From: Bacteroidales bacterium
GTDB lineage: Bacteria; Bacteroidota; Bacteroidia; Bacteroidales; Tenuifilaceae
DNA: 15,571 nucleotides
Reading direction: 5' to 3'
Assembly: GCA_003531155.1 (NCBI GenBank)
Contig: DQHR01000033.1
Coordinates: 29,899 to 45,469, forward strand
Below, piece after piece: positions 13,803-15,571 of this stretch. A program made the translations under genes and the position numbers. A model generated the notes under the pieces. That model was not told the origin of the DNA, searched no databases, and saw nothing but the letters and a program-made list of their open reading frames with translations. Position 1 is the stretch's first letter. Every line of letters begins with the position of its first letter.

Positions 13803-14301
13803 AGTTTTGATTTTTTTCAATTTCGTTTAACATACGTTCTAATAACATTATTTTTTTCCGGTATAAATCCATCAAAGAGTTAATCAACTTTGGATTAGGT
13901 CCTTTTTCTTTAAGATCTTCGAAGTAATGAGCAATAAGATCATCTAGATACTGAATTTCGCTACTCCCCGTTGCAAGCGTTTCATTGCTATTCGATGCCT
14001 GCTTAATAAGCTTTGAATAGTTATCAATCTGATTCTTAAACTGTGCCTCTTGATTGGCAAGCTTTGGGTCGATGTTTACAAAAATTAGCTGCTGCTTATT
14101 CCTATCGCTGTAATAAAAAATAACAGCCATTGAAACTAAAAGTATTACAGATGCTGCAGCAATAGAGCGCCAAAGGATTATGTGGTTTCGCTTTTGCGAA
14201 CCATGCATCGCTTGCGATATACCCGCCCATAAATATTCTTCATCGGGTTTATCTACATCCAACTTAGCACGATTGTTTCGTATGTAGGTTTCTAAATTCA
14301 T
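13777..14301 (-). CDS. Single-pass membrane protein, probable anti-sigma factor
   Basis: The N-terminal 42 residues are cytosolic (MNLETYIRNNRAKLDVDKPD). One membrane helix spans about 43-64 (LWRSIAAASVILLVSMAVIF), and the remaining 110 residues are helical with coiled-coil character (FKNQIDNYSKLIKQAS, INSLMDLYRKKIMLLERMLN) and would face the periplasm. No zinc-binding anti-sigma motif (HxxxCxxC) is present. The call rests on topology and on position, 18 bases after the ECF sigma gene and overlapping the exported adhesin-like gene. In this arrangement the protein would hold the sigma factor at the membrane until an envelope signal arrives; that is inference. Confidence 0.65.
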   Translation of the reverse strand: MNLETYIRNNRAKLDVDKPDEEYLWAGISQAMHGSQKRNHIILWRSIAAASVILLVSMAVIFYYSDRNKQQLIFVNIDPKLANQEAQFKNQIDNYSKLIKQASNSNETLATGSSEIQYLDDLIAHYFEDLKEKGPNPKLINSLMDLYRKKIMLLERMLNEIEKNQNYEKHIINI

Positions 14302-14319
14302 AACCTAATATTTACATTT

Positions 14320-14883
14320 TCAACTCTCTTCAAGCAACTTAACCTTTAACTCGGTTTTAACTATCTCCTGCAACAAACTCCTCGCCCGTTGATATTGCGA
14401 TTTTGATGTAGATTCTGATATATCTAACATCTCCGCAATCTCTCGATGCATGTAACCTTCGAGCAGATAAAGGTTAAGAATAACCCTTGCCTTATCAGGA
14501 AGAGATTTTATGGCATCGTTAATAATCTCAGGAGTAACCTCGGGAAAATCCTCAATGTCGTTCTCATCAACGATATTTAAATTATCAATCTCCATAAAAA
14601 CCTCCCTCTTCTTTCGTAAGGCGTTTAGCGATTTGTTTATCACAATCCTTTTTAGCCAAACACCAAAGGAAGAATCACCTTTAAAAGAACCTAAGCCGTT
14701 GAAAGCACTTAAAAAAGACTCTTGAATGATATCCTCAGCATCAAACTGATTTACAACAATTCGAATACAAGTATTGTACATTGCCTGCACGTGCATTTTG
14801 TATAGCCTGTACATCGCCTGTTGGTCGCCTTGCTTTGCGCGCTCAACCAAATTTGCGCTGATATCTGTCGATTCTAAGCCCAA
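14320..14883 (-). CDS. ECF-type RNA polymerase sigma factor
   Basis: Sigma-70 region 2 covers about residues 12-90, with the -10-recognising/core-binding block DAEDIIQESFLSAFNGL and SFGVWLKRIVINKSLNALRKK. Region 4 covers about 125-172, with the helix-turn-helix YMHREIAEMLDISESTSKSQ and QRARSLL. There is no region 1 or 3, which defines the ECF class, and 187 residues is normal. The start is a TTG at 14883: there is no ATG until residue 24, inside region 2, and a stop lies six codons upstream. It heads an operon with the anti-sigma-like and adhesin-like genes and probably activates its own promoter, as is usual for such units. It is divergent from folB. Confidence 0.92.
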   Translation of the reverse strand: MGLESTDISANLVERAKQGDQQAMYRLYKMHVQAMYNTCIRIVVNQFDAEDIIQESFLSAFNGLGSFKGDSSFGVWLKRIVINKSLNALRKKREVFMEIDNLNIVDENDIEDFPEVTPEIINDAIKSLPDKARVILNLYLLEGYMHREIAEMLDISESTSKSQYQRARSLLQEIVKTELKVKLLEES

Positions 14884-15040
14884 TTCAAATTCTTTATATT
14901 AAAGACACAGGTATTTTAAAAAAGACGGAATTATAATAAAACTTTTTCATCAAACACAAATCTACGGTTTTGGAATGATAAGATTATCAGCAAAATGAAT
15001 GATATTTTAATGATTCTAATCAACCAAGGAAAATACCATT

Positions 15041-15048
15041 TAAATTTG
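15041..15048 (+). promoter_or_regulatory. Likely -7 box of the folB promoter
   Basis: TAAATTTG is a perfect TAnnTTTG, 20 bases before the folB ATG. No TTG or TTTG is found at the expected -33 distance, so the promoter is only partly matched. Confidence 0.35.
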
Positions 15049-15068
15049 CAGTTCTTAAAAGCAAAAAA

Positions 15069-15428
15069 ATGGCATTAATTGAAATTGAGAATATGGAGTT
15101 CCATGCTAATCATGGACACTTTACCGAAGAACAGGTTATTGGTAATACTTTTTTGGTTGATTTGAAAATTGAGTACAACTCCGAAAATGCTCAAAAGAGC
15201 GATAATTTGAAAGATACCGTTAACTACCAAAGAGCATATGAGATTGTAAAACGCGAGATGAAGATATGCTCGCATCTCTTGGAGCATGTCGCCGCTAGAA
15301 TTATAGATTCGATAATCGCAGAACTTCCGGGAGTTGAATCAACTCAGGTTAAGGTATCGAAGGTAAATCCGCCAATGGGAGGAAAGATTCAAAAGGTAAG
15401 CGTTACATTACGAAAAACTGTAAAATAA
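15069..15428 (+). CDS. folB: Dihydroneopterin aldolase FolB
   Basis: FolB converts 7,8-dihydroneopterin to 6-hydroxymethyl-dihydropterin and glycolaldehyde in tetrahydrofolate synthesis; it works as a cytosolic homo-octamer. Family landmarks are NMEFHANHGHFTEEQVIGN with Glu21 after the HGHF turn, DTVNYQRAYEIV with Tyr53, HLLEHVAARI with the pterin-anchoring Glu72, and VKVSKVNPPMGG with Lys98. The length of 119 residues is typical. ATG 15069 is the only sensible start. It stands alone, divergent from the sigma operon and followed 58 bases later by tRNA-Cys, whose promoter lies directly after the folB stop. Confidence 0.93.
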   Translation: MALIEIENMEFHANHGHFTEEQVIGNTFLVDLKIEYNSENAQKSDNLKDTVNYQRAYEIVKREMKICSHLLEHVAARIIDSIIAELPGVESTQVKVSKVNPPMGGKIQKVSVTLRKTVK

Positions 15429-15437
15429 GTACAAAGA

Positions 15438-15467
15438 TTTGCTGGATTGATTTTTTTAATATCTTTG
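15438..15467 (+). promoter_or_regulatory. Promoter of tRNA-Cys
   Basis: TTTG (15438-15441) and the perfect -7 box TATCTTTG (15460-15467) are separated by 18 bases. Transcription would begin about 12-15 bases before the mature tRNA. Confidence 0.75.
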
Positions 15468-15486
15468 CAATCCGTTTAGCCAAAAT

Positions 15487-15557
15487 GGTACCGTGGCCGA
15501 GTGGCTAGGCGGAGGTCTGCAAAACCTTACACGGCGGTTCGAATCCGTCCGGTACCT
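15487..15557 (+). tRNA. tRNA-Cys (anticodon GCA)
   Basis: Acceptor stem GGTACCG pairs with CGGTACC. The anticodon stem GAGGT/ACCTT encloses CTGCAAA, giving GCA. The T-arm is GGCGG-TTCGAAT-CCGTC. The discriminator base is T, as expected for cysteine tRNAs. The 3' CCA is not encoded. Confidence 0.95.
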
Positions 15558-15571
15558 CTGATAAAATGATA

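Overview
The window reads as chromosomal DNA of a Bacteroidota bacterium. Several genes are preceded by the Bacteroidetes-type promoter (TTTG about 18-20 bases before TAnnTTTG) and there are no strong Shine-Dalgarno sites. The gene content fits: a GH92 lipoprotein mannosidase with chitobiase-type and PA14 modules, a SiaC-family phosphoprotein, and an ECF sigma operon ending in an exported adhesin-like protein. The DNA is AT-rich. The order (perhaps Bacteroidales/Marinilabiliales) cannot be fixed from this window; an intact futalosine-pathway gene (mqnC) is a useful taxonomic hint.

Left part (1-4150): the 5' end of pdxA (minus) diverges from mqnC (plus). mqnC converges on two small unknown minus-strand genes, the second exported. 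After an AT-rich gap come a CAP-superfamily exported protein, whose start codon looks damaged, and a SiaC-family gene. Middle (4111-7094): one large minus-strand GH92 gene with its own terminator. On its far side lies the last 25 codons (24 residues plus stop) of a second, diverged siaC-like gene, so GH92 sits between an intact and a truncated siaC copy.

Accessory part (7145-10280): about 1.6 kb with no long gene. It holds two tiny overlapping membrane-peptide frames with a terminator, three copies of a 9-base repeat, and a cluster of inverted repeats at 8348-8524 arranged like an attenuator (short leader frame, competing stems, strong intrinsic terminator). Next come three tightly overlapping AT-rich plus-strand genes (8749-10203): a 286-residue protein of no family I recognise, a protein with a C-x4-C/C-x2-C zinc-ribbon-like module, and an 82-residue two-helix membrane protein. 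The block ends at a bidirectional terminator beside the 3' end of a tRNA-Gln gene. It is the best candidate for an undescribed system, possibly a conflict or defence module; the function is inference only.

Right part (10280-15557): tRNA-Gln(CTG), with its own promoter, lies directly downstream of glnS on the same strand, so the synthetase sits beside its substrate tRNA. Then a minus-strand operon encodes an ECF sigma factor (TTG start), a membrane anti-sigma-like protein and an exported repetitive beta-rich adhesin-like protein, closed by a terminator. folB (dihydroneopterin aldolase) diverges from it and is followed by tRNA-Cys(GCA) with a clear promoter.
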